NCBI RefSeq assembly: GCF_040807025.1
Contig: NC_090942.1
Location: forward strand, 199,634,247-199,698,246
Source of the DNA: Struthio camelus
Lineage: Eukaryota; Chordata; Aves; Struthioniformes; Struthionidae
DNA length: 64,000 bases
Direction: 5' to 3'
Shown here: in pieces, positions 1-13,047 of the stretch
Position numbering within the stretch: the stretch's first letter is position 1
Layout: each line of letters begins with the position of its first letter
The notes under the pieces: model-generated
Told to the model about the DNA's origin: nothing
Database searches by the model: none
Seen by the model: the letters and a program-made list of their open reading frames with translations, nothing else
Translations under genes and position numbers: made by a program

Positions 1-3000
1 GCTGAGCTGGCCTCTATCAACTTTTCCTTCAGCTTTCAGGACAGTTGCAGATCGCACTGAAAAACAGTTTGGAGCTGCAGTGGTGCAAAAGCCACCCTGG
101 CCACCTGACAAAGTTGCCCCAGGCAAGGCTTTCTGGGGCTCCTAGGCGCCAGTGTACATCCGGCACTGCTCTTCATGAGAATATCCCCCCTCTCAACCCC
201 TTCTCCCATGGGGCGTGCAAAGGCAACGCCACGTGGCAGTTGCTTAGGGGTCACGCTGCCTGCAAAGCCAAAGCGCGGCTGAGCTTTTGTGGTGGTGGTG
301 CACCAGCAGGGACGTTTGCTCCATAAACGACAATGAATAATAATTGGTATAGGATCATCGCCGGGAAGAAATTCACTTCTCCTCTGGCACTTTGTGGCCT
401 TTTGCTGACCTCCTAAATAAAGGGAGCCTGCCTCCACCTGAACTTAAAGCATGCTGATAAAGAGCAGAATGGTTTATGTGAAGAGAGTCATAGCAAAAAG
501 GGCGCCATGCATTTTTAAATGGGTTTTATTCAACTCGTTCCCTGCTATTGTAGGAGTTTTTGACATGGTAGTGTATTTTTTCTGCCCTGCTCTCTTCTGT
601 TGCGTAGTCTAGCTTAGAATTTAATTTTTACTACAGGTCTGAAGTTTGTTATAAAATGCTGGAAGGTTTTTTTGTCCTGTGGTGTGCAGGAGACATGTGA
701 ATGGGATGCCTGGGGTCTCTGCTGCCCAAGAGTGTGGGGGCTGGACTCTGTGATGGATGTGGTCCCTTCCAGGTCCATGCTTTGCTGATGTGTTTTCAGC
801 CTCAGCGCTGGCCTCCTCCCATAATTTTTATCACCTCTGAAAACACCCACAGCATTTGAATCAGTCTGCTTGCGAGGTAATTGATGTTATCAGATGTGTA
901 TGTCAGAAGGAATTTGTCCCTAAAGCAATTAGGCTAGTTGTTTGTCTTTCATGAGATCTTGTTGATTTATATAAATTGCAATAAATATAGGCTTGGCCTC
1001 CTGTTAGTCAGGCTTCAACTGGTCTGACTAGGGTGATGAAAAGCTCCTTGGTTTAATGACTCTGCACATTTTCTCGCAGGCGAGTTCCTTTTTCTTGCCA
1101 CCTGAGTGTATGCTGGGGTGGTCACGAGTGGTCCTCCTCACGCCTTGTGAGCAGGGCTCGCATCGCAGCTGGACGTACTGTTCCCCGGCTGATGTGCTGG
1201 CTGACCTTGAGCCACCGCGAGGACACTGCAATAACGAACAAAATAGCTTCAGACTACCCCGAAAACATAGGCTTCAGATCGCTCCAAGACACATCTATTT
1301 GGTTTAAATTTGCATTCAGTCTTATCTCTGCTAGACACCACCCTGTGCAAGCCCCGGCGATCTTAAGGACGGGTCTCTCCTCTGCTACGGGTTGCGGCCA
1401 TGCGTTACGAGTGTCTCCTCAGCCAGTAGATGATGTTCCCTTCCTCATATGTTACAAGTTGATACCAAAATTAGTAACTGATGCAAAATTATGGTCTTCC
1501 TGTCACAACCACCAAAGAACATTGCACTCATCATATGCAAAGAGGCCCTGATGCAGCCAGGCACTTGGGCATTTGAGTAATGCTATTGATATGCTTCAAA
1601 TTAAGCACGTGTGTGAAGTGCTCGGCTGGATCAGACCCCGAGGAAATGCCCGACAGTTCTGTGAGCAAAACAAACACAGCATGTGTTTGCCGCACAGCAT
1701 GGGAACAGCGAGGTGAGGAACGATCGGGAGGATGAGACGCTGCCGAGGCCCACATTTAACCCACTGAAGCAGCTACAGAGGACATGGGACTTAGAAAAAT
1801 GCCCTTTTGTTCCCCCTCTGTTCTGGAGTAGCAGTGAAATAATTTCCCTGACCACAAAGCAGAGGAACTAGAATGAAGCTATCTCTTCTCCAAGAAATGA
1901 TTCTGGAAGAGCTAAAATTATGCTGATCCAGAGCCATCCTGAAGTTATCAGTGCCAGTTGCCCCTCACAGGCAAAACCTTAAACATCCCTGCTCCTTTCA
2001 ATTGTCCCTTTTCTCCATCTAATTCCCCCCAAATTCTTCTTTTTCTTGCGGTGCTTGCTGGCAGTGATGGCCTCTGGCCTGCCCAGATCTGGACTGGTAT
2101 GTAAGGGTATCACTGGGCTATGTGACATGGAGATCGGACTTTAGTTGTCATTTAAAGATACTAAGTCAGGTCTGGTTCTGCCATCTGAATGATTTAAGAG
2201 AATGGGAATAAAGAAGTAATAGAGGGCCTTGTCTCTCAAAGATCATGAGACAGCTCATGGGAGTAAGAAGTCTCCCATGCTCATAGCTTTGCAGAATGAT
2301 TTCCGCCCCCAGCAGCGATCAAAACAAGTCACCTCCTCTGTCTTTAATTGCTTCCTTCCTCCTTCCCCATCCTCCCATTGCCTCTGCCTGCACTGCACCC
2401 TTTCGTTAGCGGTGAGATCCTCAAGTCGCGGTGCCTGCGGCAGAGAGCTCTGGCAACCGTGTCCCCCAGGGACAACGGCCACAGACCTCAGGGCTGGGGG
2501 GCTTTTCACAGCCCCCATCGCTGGGTGCTTTGGGGTCAGCTGCGCCAGCAGGGCTGGGCAGAGGGGGGCTCAAGCTGCTTTGCCTCCCACCCTCGTGTCT
2601 TTCTTCCACTTCTCCATGCTGCCATTTTACAAACCTGGATGTGGGCACTCACAACCAAAAGCCACTGCATCAGCCCCAGCGACTGAGCTGTGGCAATAAC
2701 CCCCGGGGTGCCCTTGGCTTGCCCACTTGCACAGTGAAATATTTCAGTGCTGGTGACTGTGGAAGTAGTCAGCTGTGGCAGCACAGCCGACAGCTACAAC
2801 CTCCTGAGTTGAGGAGCCACTGTCTGAAGCGTGCTGGAGCCATTACCCAGAAGAGTTATAATTCATCCAAAAATAGTAATCTTGGCCATGGCCAAGAGAT
2901 ACTGTAGGTGCCTTAGCGATTACTGCTGCTGTTGATGATGCTCACAGATCTTAAGGAACTGGACGATAATTTTAAGCATCCTAAAATGCCTATGAAATTA

Positions 3001-6000
3001 GAGACTGTCTAAGTAAATAACATAGAGAATATTCATACTTCCTGCAACTTTGCTATTAAGCAACAAACAGCAGGTGACCAAAGAGAGGAAAACAAGAGGG
3101 AGGTGTGGGATTGCAGTAGGGGCGTAAAGGGATAGTTCCAGCTCACAACAGAGCAGGGGAACAAACAGTTTTTTCTGGATTTGACCAAGGACAATTCTCT
3201 GACATTTGTTTACAGATTTCATATATTCCTTCAAGATGAAGGTCCTGAGTCTTGAGCCGGGTATCCGGGGCCAACTAGAAACAGGAGAGCAAATCCCTGG
3301 ATTTTCTGGAGCGGATCCAGAGATGTGGGTTCCGGGCAGTAGTGAGCGGTTACTATTTGATGTTTAATCGAACAGAAACCTGCATAAATTTAATTATAGT
3401 AATAATAATAAAAAACAAACCCAAACAGCAAAACACAGCAAGACGCCAAATTAGTCTGAAATTAGTCAGACTGTCAAAAATGAGAAAAATGCTAGATGCC
3501 GGTGGGACCTTAATTCCCACCCACTTTGCACTGACACCTTTTGACACAGTCTTTAATTGCATGATAACATACTAGTTTCTTCACAGCGCTGGGGTGAGGA
3601 TTTTCGGGAGGAGGGAGGTGGCCAGAGAGGAGAACTAGATTTTGTGCTGGGTTTGAGCAGGACCTGTGGTGATGGTCACCAAGGCCCCAGGCCCAGCCCG
3701 GTGGCCTCCAGCACCCTCCCTGGTCTGTGCCTATGCCCCTCGCTGCAGTCACTTACCCTGTTTTTGCTTTTACCATCCATCTTCAGCATGTCCCCCCCAG
3801 GCTTGACTGTGTGCACCAGGTGATCCCTGCCTAGACTTCATAATGATTAATTTCCTCCCAGGTGCTTCTCTGATGCTGACACCGCAGTACCTGAGTGGTC
3901 CTCAGGCATTAATGACGTTGTCTCCTCTGTACCCTTATAGGAGCAGGCGAGTTTGTCACTTGTTTTTGCAGAAGGGGAGCTAGATGCAGAGACATGGGCT
4001 GTAACCACTGTTCAGCTTGCGCGCCTTGCCTGTGACATGCCAGGCCTGTTTTTTTCAGCGTACAGAGTGTGTTTCATTTGCAGCAGCCTGTGCTCAGCAC
4101 TTTGCAAAATCGCACGTCCCTCTCGCTGCATGCTGAGTGTCCGGGAAACAGGGCAGCATACCAATCACTTTTGGGTTTACGGGCTGGTGACATCACTTAG
4201 AAACACTGCAACGTCAGCAGGGGTACTGCCCGGTTCTTTGGCAGGGCAATCAGCTCCTCTCACCAAGTCACTCTGCCCCTTCCTTCAGTCCCTCACAGTC
4301 CCCTTCTTTCCTTCCCATTTGCAGCCACGAGGCAGGGATCCTACGGGCAGCAGCCTATTCCTGTGTGCTGCCGCAAACATTTCCAGAGCACCATCTAGCC
4401 TGGTCACTGACTGAAGCAAGGGGCCCATCTAAAGTCTAGTATATGACCGCGGAATTCCTTTTTCTAATGCATAGAAGATTCAGTGAAAGTCGCACAAGCA
4501 AGTGCAGTACAGCGAAACAGTAGTGACAATGCACTGCCTTTGTGTATCTCCGTCCAGCTGTATGATTATGGGTGCAGAGAGAATATCTCATACAGTATGC
4601 TGGTAGAAATGTGTTCTGCAGGATGAAACTGGCAGTTTGCAATACTGAAGTGTCAACTTTTCTGAGTACTGTGATTATATTTTAGTTACTATTTACACAG
4701 CACCATCTAAATCCAGTTTTTTCATCAGATCTTACTTTGCAAATAGGCCCCATTTATAAAGAAACCCTTAAATGTGTTCTTTCAAAACATTAACTACTAT
4801 GAGGAAAAGATTACAGTAGCCCATCGTCGTCTGAGTAATGGTGCTGACTTTTATCAGTCCTCCCTAAGCAGGAGTGACTGTTATAGCAGGGAGAAACAGT
4901 GTCTGTGCAGCACCTGCCCTGTCTCCAGCTCCTCCATGGTGGTAACTTCACAGCACACCTCCGTAAACAGTAAATTTAGCGAGGGCATTATATGCTGTGT
5001 AATGATACCTTCCAGTGTGGTGACAGCAGCCTTTGGGCACAGCAACTTTCTTGTGGTGGTATAATAGCCACAGACAGGTCATGGGGACATTGCTTTTTCA
5101 AAGGTAATGTCTTAAACCTCTGCTGAAAGGCAGTAGACCTTATCTGCTGGAGCCTTAAGCCACCCTGTTGGTGTGATGCTTAGATGGGGGCTCTGATAGG
5201 GGTCCTGGACATGTGTTATGTCTGTGCCATAAACTCCACCTGGTCCCACCGCGCTTCCAGAATATTTGCTGCCATCCCACTGTCTAACAAGGGATTTTCC
5301 TGGCTAATTCACTCTCTGAGCATGTTGAGAATCGCATTAAGACCCTGGGGACATAGTATAAATCATCCTACTTTAAAAGATCTCCATGTCTGTAGGGCCG
5401 GAGCGCTCTCATATCTCTCAGTTACCTTGAGAATACCCTTAACGCAAATCAGATTAAGAAAAATATGAAATTTATTTGCGAAGGGGACAGGTGAGTAGAA
5501 GTCAGAGAGACTCATGTTCCTATTTGCCTGCCCTTGAATCAGACCCAAGAGGCTTCCTCCATGCAGGGTGAGCGAGCCGATGATCTGCTGTCGGCGCTCT
5601 TTGCGCGGCGGGACTACAGGCCTAGCTCTTGCCGTCATGGATGACAGCCTGCGTGGGGCTTTGTGCTTCCCCTGAAATCCAACCCACTACTATGTCATGC
5701 AAGAAGCAAATCCATTCTCCAAGCATTATGGTCCCTTAGCTTATGCAGGAAGCAGCTTTTGACATTCCTGCAGCACCTTTTTGGCAACACCAGTGTCCCT
5801 CAGGAAGGCCAAGTTCAGTCATCTCCTGACCTGACAGCAAGTAGAAGCCGTTAGCAACTTCTTCAGCACCTCACTAAACTGCAAACAGCTCCAGGGAGGT
5901 ACTCTTGCCTCTTAATATATTGATGTTCAAAGCTTCAGTTCAATAATACATCATTCCAGCGTGAGCAGTCCTCACCCTGAGTCAAAAATGCTGTGGCCCA

Positions 6001-6999
6001 CCTGATGCAAAATATTCAGCGTAAACTGCTCTGTCATTTCCAATTTGCTCAAAGAGTTTGCTGGTTAACTCCTCACTGGCAGTCTTTTTGCTGGATCCGT
6101 TATCACGTGTCAGCGCTGCTCTACCTGTGTGACAGATCCAGCATGAGGCTGGCATAAAAGAACTAAGCCGACAGGGGCTCGGGGCCATGCACGCTGAGTG
6201 AATGCAACTGTGCAGCTGTGTGCCCACTTCTCATCCAGTGCCGGCACATCCTTCTGAGTGACCCAGCACGGCCCTGATCTGGCATTAACAGCAGTGGACT
6301 CTGGACTATGGAGCCTCTCCATGAATTTAACTTTGAGATGGATGTGGAAATTGGCACACGTTCTTTATTTGCAAGCATTGAGACATTGCTGGGGTTGGCT
6401 CGAGACCAGACATGACAGTAATCGACTGCGTGAAGATGACAGAGGTCTTGGGGTGACTGACCACATGCCCCTCGCTCTGAAGGATGCCAAATTTCAGTGG
6501 AGTTATCATGTCTGAGTAGGGAGGTATTTATGCAGGGGTAATTCATCTTACATGACCCTAGATGCACAAAAGTTAAGTTCAGGTGTTACGAAAGGCTTGT
6601 AGGTGCTCTGAATGTCCTTGTGCCTGAGCTGCTGGGGACTGTAATGTATATAAATTTATCTCCCCAGATCTTTGCTTTGGCCAGTGTGTGAGGCTGCAAT
6701 GCAGAGAAAGTCTCTGACATGTGAGCGATAACGGTGGGAGGTGATCCCGGGTCACTGCCAGTCTTGCCTTGTGGATGCAAATGTGAAACGAGCCACTTGG
6801 TCTCAGCTGGTTGCCCATGCACAGCCGCAGCGGGCGCTTGTGAACTGCGTCTCCATTGTACCTGGGTGTCCCTCAGCAGCAGCAGCCCAGGCCTGGATGA
6901 GATCCGTTTAGCGTGTTGGGTATTTTTAATTTTTGTTCTGTGCAGACCTTTATTGAGAAAATTCAATGTAAACAAAATCTAGATGAAAAGGAGAAATGA
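1..6999. other. Non-coding interval, no gene recognised
   Basis: The sequence is unique and of mixed composition. Open frames up to about 158 codons (for example 2,431-2,907) overlap others in different frames, and no domain or splice-bounded coding exon is recognisable. A CpG-rich patch lies at about 5,565-5,640. No certain repeat was found; 735-775 vaguely recalls a CR1 end but lacks the GGTTGGACTAGATGA core. Confidence 0.7.
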
Positions 7000-8650
7000 A
7001 ATTCAGGGGGGTTTTCCTCCCTTGGATCCGAGCGGCGGCTGAAAGAGGAAGCAGTTGCAGCTCGTGGGCTGTTTAAACGGCTCCCACAGAGGCAGCTGCG
7101 ACTGAGCCCCATGGTCAAACCCTTCTGAACTCCGTGTCTAAACGTAGGAGCAGCCCGAAGCCCCTCGCTCCAGAAACTCCTTCTCCCAGGAGGAAGAGGA
7201 GGGGAGAGCAGAGTGAGGAAGAGCGAGCCAGCGATTCCCCGGTGCCGCGGCCGCTCGCGGTGCAGCAAGGAGCCGCGGTGAGGGTGCAATAGGAGATGGG
7301 TTTTGAAGGACACAAATTGCTAACAGTTGCTTCCTCCTGCCGGTGCAGCCGGCGGTGGCCTGGCTGCTCCCAGCCGGCCAGCGCGGGAAACGGACTGCCC
7401 GGTGTTTCGGTTCAGAGAGAGTCGATATCCCCGCCCTCCTTTTCTACTTTTGAAATTAGAAGCTTAAAAGCAGCCCCGCTGCAGGGCGGGGACGGAGAGG
7501 TGCCCCCAGCCCTGCCCGGTCGCGGCGAAGCGCGCCGGCGGGAGCCCGACGGCTCACGGCAGAGCTTCGGCCGCAGGAGACGGCTGCGCTCCCTCGCAAG
7601 CAGCCCAGCGGCGAGCCGGGCGACGGCACGACACGGAGCTCCCCAGCGCCACGGTGTTTGATCCCTTCCTGCTGGAGCTGGAAAGGCCCTCGGAGCTGGG
7701 GTGCTGGGGTGCTCGGCGCGCCCTGTCCTTCCCCGGCGGCACCCCGTCGCCGCCGTCCCTCCAGCATCTTTTCGATTTTGTTTCGGTATTGTTTTGCAGA
7801 GTACGACCGCCTTGAGCTGTGCGCTGTCTACTGGAAACGAACCCGGTGTTATTCCAGGTTGGCACGGCGGAGGCTGGCCCCGCAGCTCGCCGCCGGCCCC
7901 GGCGCTCTCTGCAAACCGCTGTCTGCAAGGGGAGGCAGCGGGCGGGCGGCCGCCCCACCGCGGCGGCTGCCGGAGGCGGGCGGCTTGGCCGGCCGCGGGT
8001 GACGGGGACGAGCGGAGGTGCTGCCCCAGCCGGACACCCCTCTGCTCCCCTTTTTGTGCAGTCCTGCAGCGGCTTGGTGTGGGTTAGCTCAGTCCGCTTC
8101 CGAACGGACCGCCCCTGAGCCCCCGGAGGACTGCTTTGTGGGGACGTAGGAGCCCTTAATAGCTGGATGAAGGTCTCTTAAGCCAGGCCGTGAGACGAGG
8201 ATCCTCCTCCTGCCACGGCTGACATGACTCGCCCCGCACGGGCATGTGCCGTGCCCAGGGTTGTGGGACCCGGGGCGGGTGCGAGGTTCAGACCCCCGTG
8301 TCCCTCCCGTGGCACTGCAAAACGGGGAGAAGATATTTAAGAAACGCACTTGCCCTACGTAACCTTTGTACATTTGGGATGTAACAGCACCCACCGACTG
8401 CCTCGGGGGCGGTGGTTGCAACGCCTACGTGTCCTCACCTAACAGGCCGTCACCCCCCGTCTCACGGCCGTCGGCGGGGGCCGTAGCGTCACTGCTGCCT
8501 CTCCAGCCCGCTCTCCATCGCTTTGCAGCTAGGCAGACTACAAGCGAGCTAGCAACAATTTCAGCAGCTCGCTGGCGCCTGGTAACCACTGAAACGGCCA
8601 CGAGGCAATCGTGTGCGAGCCCTCAGTCAGGGGCAGAGTACTGGCTGTTC
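7000..8650. promoter_or_regulatory. Isolated CpG island, possible promoter of an unidentified transcript
   Basis: CpG-dense core at about 7,215-8,120 with a shoulder to about 8,640; 7,501-7,560 alone holds 11 CpGs. It includes NotI/SacII-type GC blocks (CCGCGGCCGC near 7,245). Possible donors exist in both directions: GGTGAGG near 7,276 on the plus strand and AGGTGAGG at 8,440-8,433 on the minus strand. An imperfect RFX X-box (GTTACC-T-CGCAAC) lies at 8,660-8,672. No recognisable protein starts here; open frames on both strands are compositional. In birds such islands usually mark promoters, so a lncRNA or alternative first exon is the most likely reading, but the sequence does not give its direction. 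Confidence 0.65.
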
Positions 8651-8680
8651 AATATCCATGTTACCTCGCAACATCCTATA

Positions 8681-11600
8681 TGTTGCTTGGAAAAAGTGGG
8701 GCAAGCAACAAGATTTAGGAAACCTTTTATAGTGCCATCAGCTGCTCTCAACAAAGAGCTCAGTTTTAAGTGCCAAGGTCTATAGCTGATTAAATGTGGT
8801 TTAGCAGGGATGTGGTCTTAGTTCAAATCAGATAAGCAGCAAATTTGACCTGTGCAGAGGTGTGGAAGCTCGGTTTCGAAAGCAGACCTAGTTCTGATAA
8901 TTGCTCCTCTTGGTCACACATGCAAATATGTAAAGACAGGCAGTCATGGGAGTTCTGTGTAGCCATGAGGTATTTCTTATGTGCCTTGTGGTAGCGAACA
9001 CTCAGATCTGACAAGTAAATCTCTTTTTTGGTAGTTTTCCATTTTTCAGCAGCAAACCCTCAGCTATTCCCGAGGACCTCAGAATGGCTAATCCTAAAAT
9101 CCCAGGTTTCAGTTACCACCCAGCATGCATGTTAGTAGTGGTAACACTGGATATTTGGGTAGAGGGGTAGAGTTTTACATCTTGGACAAGTTTTTCTGTG
9201 TGTAAATCTTGCACCAAACTTTAAAATCTGCTCTCTGATCCCCAACAGTCAGGGCGATCCAGATACCCAGAAAGATGCTTCCTCCCAACCTGGCCATTTT
9301 ACAGCTGACGGCAGGCATGGGGAAAGGCATTTTCTAAAGGCAAAGATGATGATGGTGCTGGTTGGTGTTTACCTCAACAGTGGGCAAAGGCCCCTTAAGG
9401 TCTGCACCAGGTTTCAGCCCCCTCTCGCCAGGCAATGCAGAGGGTTTCTGCCCAGTAATACCAGCCGTGTGTCTGCCGTGCAGTAAACCCACCGGGAAAA
9501 CATCTCTGTCATTGGAAGAAACACCCAAACATAGCAAAATCTCTGTCCCCTTCCTGCAGTGGTGGCCTGAGCACTTGTCAAGTGGCTTGCGCCCTGTGCC
9601 ATGGCTGCTGAGGGTACATGCTCCTCTGGGCCTTGTCCAGGCCCACGCGGTGGGACGGGAACGGGCGGCCCATGTCCTGTGCACGACTGCAGGGAGCACC
9701 ACATCCCGCCCCGCTGCCCCAGGCTGCCAGATGTCTGCTTCTCCCCCGAGTCCGTGTTTTCCATCAGGAAAAGTTGTCTGGACGAAGAGGAATTTGGCTG
9801 CCCGCCTAGGATTTCTTAGCATCAGACAGCCCAGGTGGAGCCGTGACCAGCCTGCATGGTGCTGGGGAAGCCTGGAGAAACGCTCCCCGGACATATGCAG
9901 GGGGCCCGGGATGCATTAGACCGGCTGACACCAAACAGCCTGCACGCACATGGGGAAGCACCTTCTGGAGATGTTGGGCTCATGGCACGTACCTTCCTCA
10001 TATTTCCATCCTAGATTAGTTGCCAGGAGGAGAACTCAGGCCTGTAAAACGCCCCTTGCCTGGGAAGAGGACGGTGTCAGACTGGTGCTGAGCCTTGTCA
10101 CTCTTCCTCCTCAGCCTTTGCACCCTGAGTGTATGTTGTTCTCTCCCAAATCCTAGGGGGAGCAGATGCAATATGCTGTGCTGTGATGATAAGGCACAAA
10201 ACTCAAAAAAGAGCTGAATAAGTCGGCAGGTGGAGATGGAGGAAGGTGATACAGTCTGGCAGCTCCCCATGAGCCTCGACTCCTCCGGCTGTGGCAGCTG
10301 TGCCTGGCGGTGGCTGCAGTTTTTGGGAGCCTGCTTTTTGGGTTTTTAATTAGCCTGCATTTCTGAACAGGGCCAAATGGTCAGTGAAAGCAAGTGGTAG
10401 GAGCTGGTGGAGCTGCTGTGGATACAAACCTGGCGTTGCTGGGCAGAACACCATGACTTTGACTGGGGCAAGCTGCTGGGGAAAGGCCAAAGCAGAGTTT
10501 AAAGCAGCACCTGGGTGATGCACTCCTGCCTGCTCCTAAGAGGGCGAACATGGGAACATATCTCAGGTCTTCAGGGAGAGACATCTTACTAGTCCAATTC
10601 AAGGCCAGGTAAATTAACAGACTGGGACAAAGCCAAGAAAGCAAAATATTCTTCCTGTTATCTGTTTTGGCCTCCCTCATTCTGCCTTGCAGCAATTGTG
10701 ACACTTGCAACATCCACTGAAATGCTGGTCTTGTTTTGTCAGATAAGTTAGGTTGATCCCTTGGTGCCAAGGTGACTCGTAAATTGCTGCTTAATTTGGT
10801 GTGGGACACAGCGGAGCGGTGTGCAGTGCCACAAGGGCAATGCGTGCCTGCTGCCACAAGGGGCCAGGCAGCAAACCCTGCAGGCCATGGGGCAGAGCCT
10901 CCAGCATCTTCCTATGGGGGAGAGGAGCCCACGGAGAGGGTAAAATGGAAGGACAAAAACCAGATGACGAGAGCAATCTGTAAACCTTCGCTATCTGTCT
11001 GTGCCCCTAGCATCTATCTTTTAAGATATATGCTTTATAGCAGGAGCCAAAATTGTTCTTATCAAACACACCAAGCTGATACTGCTGATAGCAGAGCTGG
11101 AGCTCAGACATGTTCTCACCCATCAGTGCCCTGACGCCTTGCTCCAGCTCATGGTGTGCCAAAACAAACTCTGCACTGAATGTCTGGCCACACTGGTGGG
11201 CTCTCACCACTGTCTGTGACACATCTGGAAAGCTGACAGTGGATTTATCAGGGAGAGAGGAGGGAAGTTGTGAGGCTGCCGCTGTACCGCCTGGTATGGT
11301 CACTCCCATGTGTTTCCCCCTCTTTCCTCACTCAGACTGGAACATCTCCTCTGTGACGCTTTCCTTGCTCGTCTGCTGAAATCGCCCATCTCTCCCTGCC
11401 CGACTCCCACAGGGCTGCAGTCTTGTCTGAGGATGCGCATTTAGAAAAGGTATGCTACTAGTATGAGGCATCCAGCAATATAAACAGGAAACCCTTCCAC
11501 GAGACACCCCCACCACTTAATCAGGGTTTCATAGCCAAGATACCATAGCCTTCACCCCAAACAGGCAGAGAGGCGCTATATCTGCTCGTAATGGGGACGG

Positions 11601-12969
11601 GTTGGGTGGGAATCCTGTCATTCCACGGCGTCCTGCACAGCCAAGTGCTGCCTGTCCCAGAGCTGGGGGCGATGCATGACCACGCTCCTCCAACCTCAGG
11701 CCACACAGAGTCGCTGTGCGACGGGGTGCCAAGCTTGTCAACAGGGTCACAGAGGGGCTTTGCCTTTGGCAGCCGTAAACTCTTAAAAGCAGATGCTAGC
11801 GTGAGTTAGATTCCTGGCACATTCAAAGGAGAAAGGTTGACTTGCCAAACTATTTAGTCTATTCAATGCAAAGTAATACAACTTGTTTGAGTTGTATCTA
11901 CTATTGGTGGACCTATTCCAGAATGGTAGGGGATGAGATGAAAAAAGCGCCTCCATTTAATAGCTAAACAGACTAACTCACCCGGGGATTACTGCTGTAC
12001 AACAGAATCCAAAATCTGCAAAAAATAGTGGTAGCTATTGCCCAGAGCCTTGACAGTGAATAAGTGATAGAAGAAAAACATCTGTCCCTTAGAATGAGGT
12101 CAGATAAAGGCCAATAGCCTTGGAAAGAACCTCTTCCAAATTGAGGTAAAAGTCTTTAAACCGGGAAATAAAACGGCTCCTTTTGGACCTGTGCCTCTTA
12201 GTTCTAGATAAGTTGGCCAGCGAGGTGGCAGATGGTGAATCTGCTGCTGTTGGTAAGACATATGGCTTTGTGCAGGCTTCCAGTTGTCCTGGGTTAACAC
12301 AAACCTAGGAGGCTGGTGTGAGAGCAGCCAAACTGCTCCAGCCTGGATCCGACCTTTTTTGTGATGTTACTGGTTTATTAAATCATTGACTGAGCTGGCA
12401 GCTGTCTTGGCTTCCTCATAGATTTGCCTGAAAAACTGGCTTAATTGCTGGCCTTAAAACAGGCTGTGAGCACAGCATGTTTGGGGTATTCAATTATCAA
12501 CACATTTATAAGGGAAAACCGCACCTTTTCCGTAAACGTGTCAGGCCATCATACGGACTAGGTACTAGGCAATTTTCATGGGCATGTTGTAGCCTGCAGC
12601 TTGTCTGGTCACCGAGGAAGGACTTGGTGCCACCTATGAGTCAGATAGTGGGGGCTTTTGAAAGAGGATGTTGGGGAGTGGGAAATAAATCCAAACCTGT
12701 TGCTTTTACACCAGTGCAGGCAGGGTACAGGTGCAAGAAGAAGACAGGCCTTCATGGGCTAAGCAGCCTTGTCAGCTAGGATCTGTCACACTGTCCTGCC
12801 TCTGGGAGCAGAGGGAGGGCCAGGACCATGTCTTCGCTGCGTGCTGGCCCATGGAGGACCCTGCTGGGAAGGGAGGAGGATGCACCATGCAGCCAGCCAC
12901 AAGAAAATCTACTGTCCTTGTGTGCCCTCAGGGTCACAGTCTCCCTTGCTCCCCCTACATGGACATGCC
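8681..12969. other. Non-coding interval, no gene recognised
   Basis: A GC-richer part at 9,330-9,920 carries open frames of about 185 codons on both strands at once, the sign of composition rather than coding. At least one of them begins at TTG. The rest (10-12.9 kb) shows no recognisable exon, RNA gene or repeat. Confidence 0.7.
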
Positions 12970-13047
12970 TCTGCGGGTTGAGCAGGGAGGTTGGACTAGA
13001 TGGTCTCCAGAGGTCCCTTCCAACCTAAACGATTCTGTGATTCTGTG
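12970..13047 (+). mobile_element. CR1 LINE, 3' end fragment
   Basis: GGTTGGACTAGATGGTCTCC, then AGGTCCCTTCCAACC, is the near-universal avian CR1 3' end. It closes with two tandem ATTCTGTG octamers at 13,032-13,039 and 13,040-13,047. Only about 75 bases are recognisable; this is a 5'-truncated dead copy, as is usual for CR1. Confidence 0.95.

Noticed and set aside
720..775. Possible CR1 3' end (GGACTCTGTGATG, GTGGTCCCTTCCAGG)
   Set aside because: Only partial resemblance to the CR1 hallmark, with no terminal octamers and no upstream CR1 sequence.
3395..3420. (TAA)n A-rich stretch as a SINE tail
   Set aside because: No SINE tail or core is recognisable just upstream, so it may be plain low complexity.
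9334..9919. Open frames of about 185 codons on both strands
   Set aside because: Simultaneous opposite-strand openness in GC-rich DNA is expected by composition; the plus frame starts at TTG and neither product shows a familiar motif.
12090..12310. Possible LTR fragment ending TGTCCTGGGTTAACAC
   Set aside because: Only a short phrase recalls bird LTR termini; no paired LTR, polyadenylation structure or target duplication was seen.
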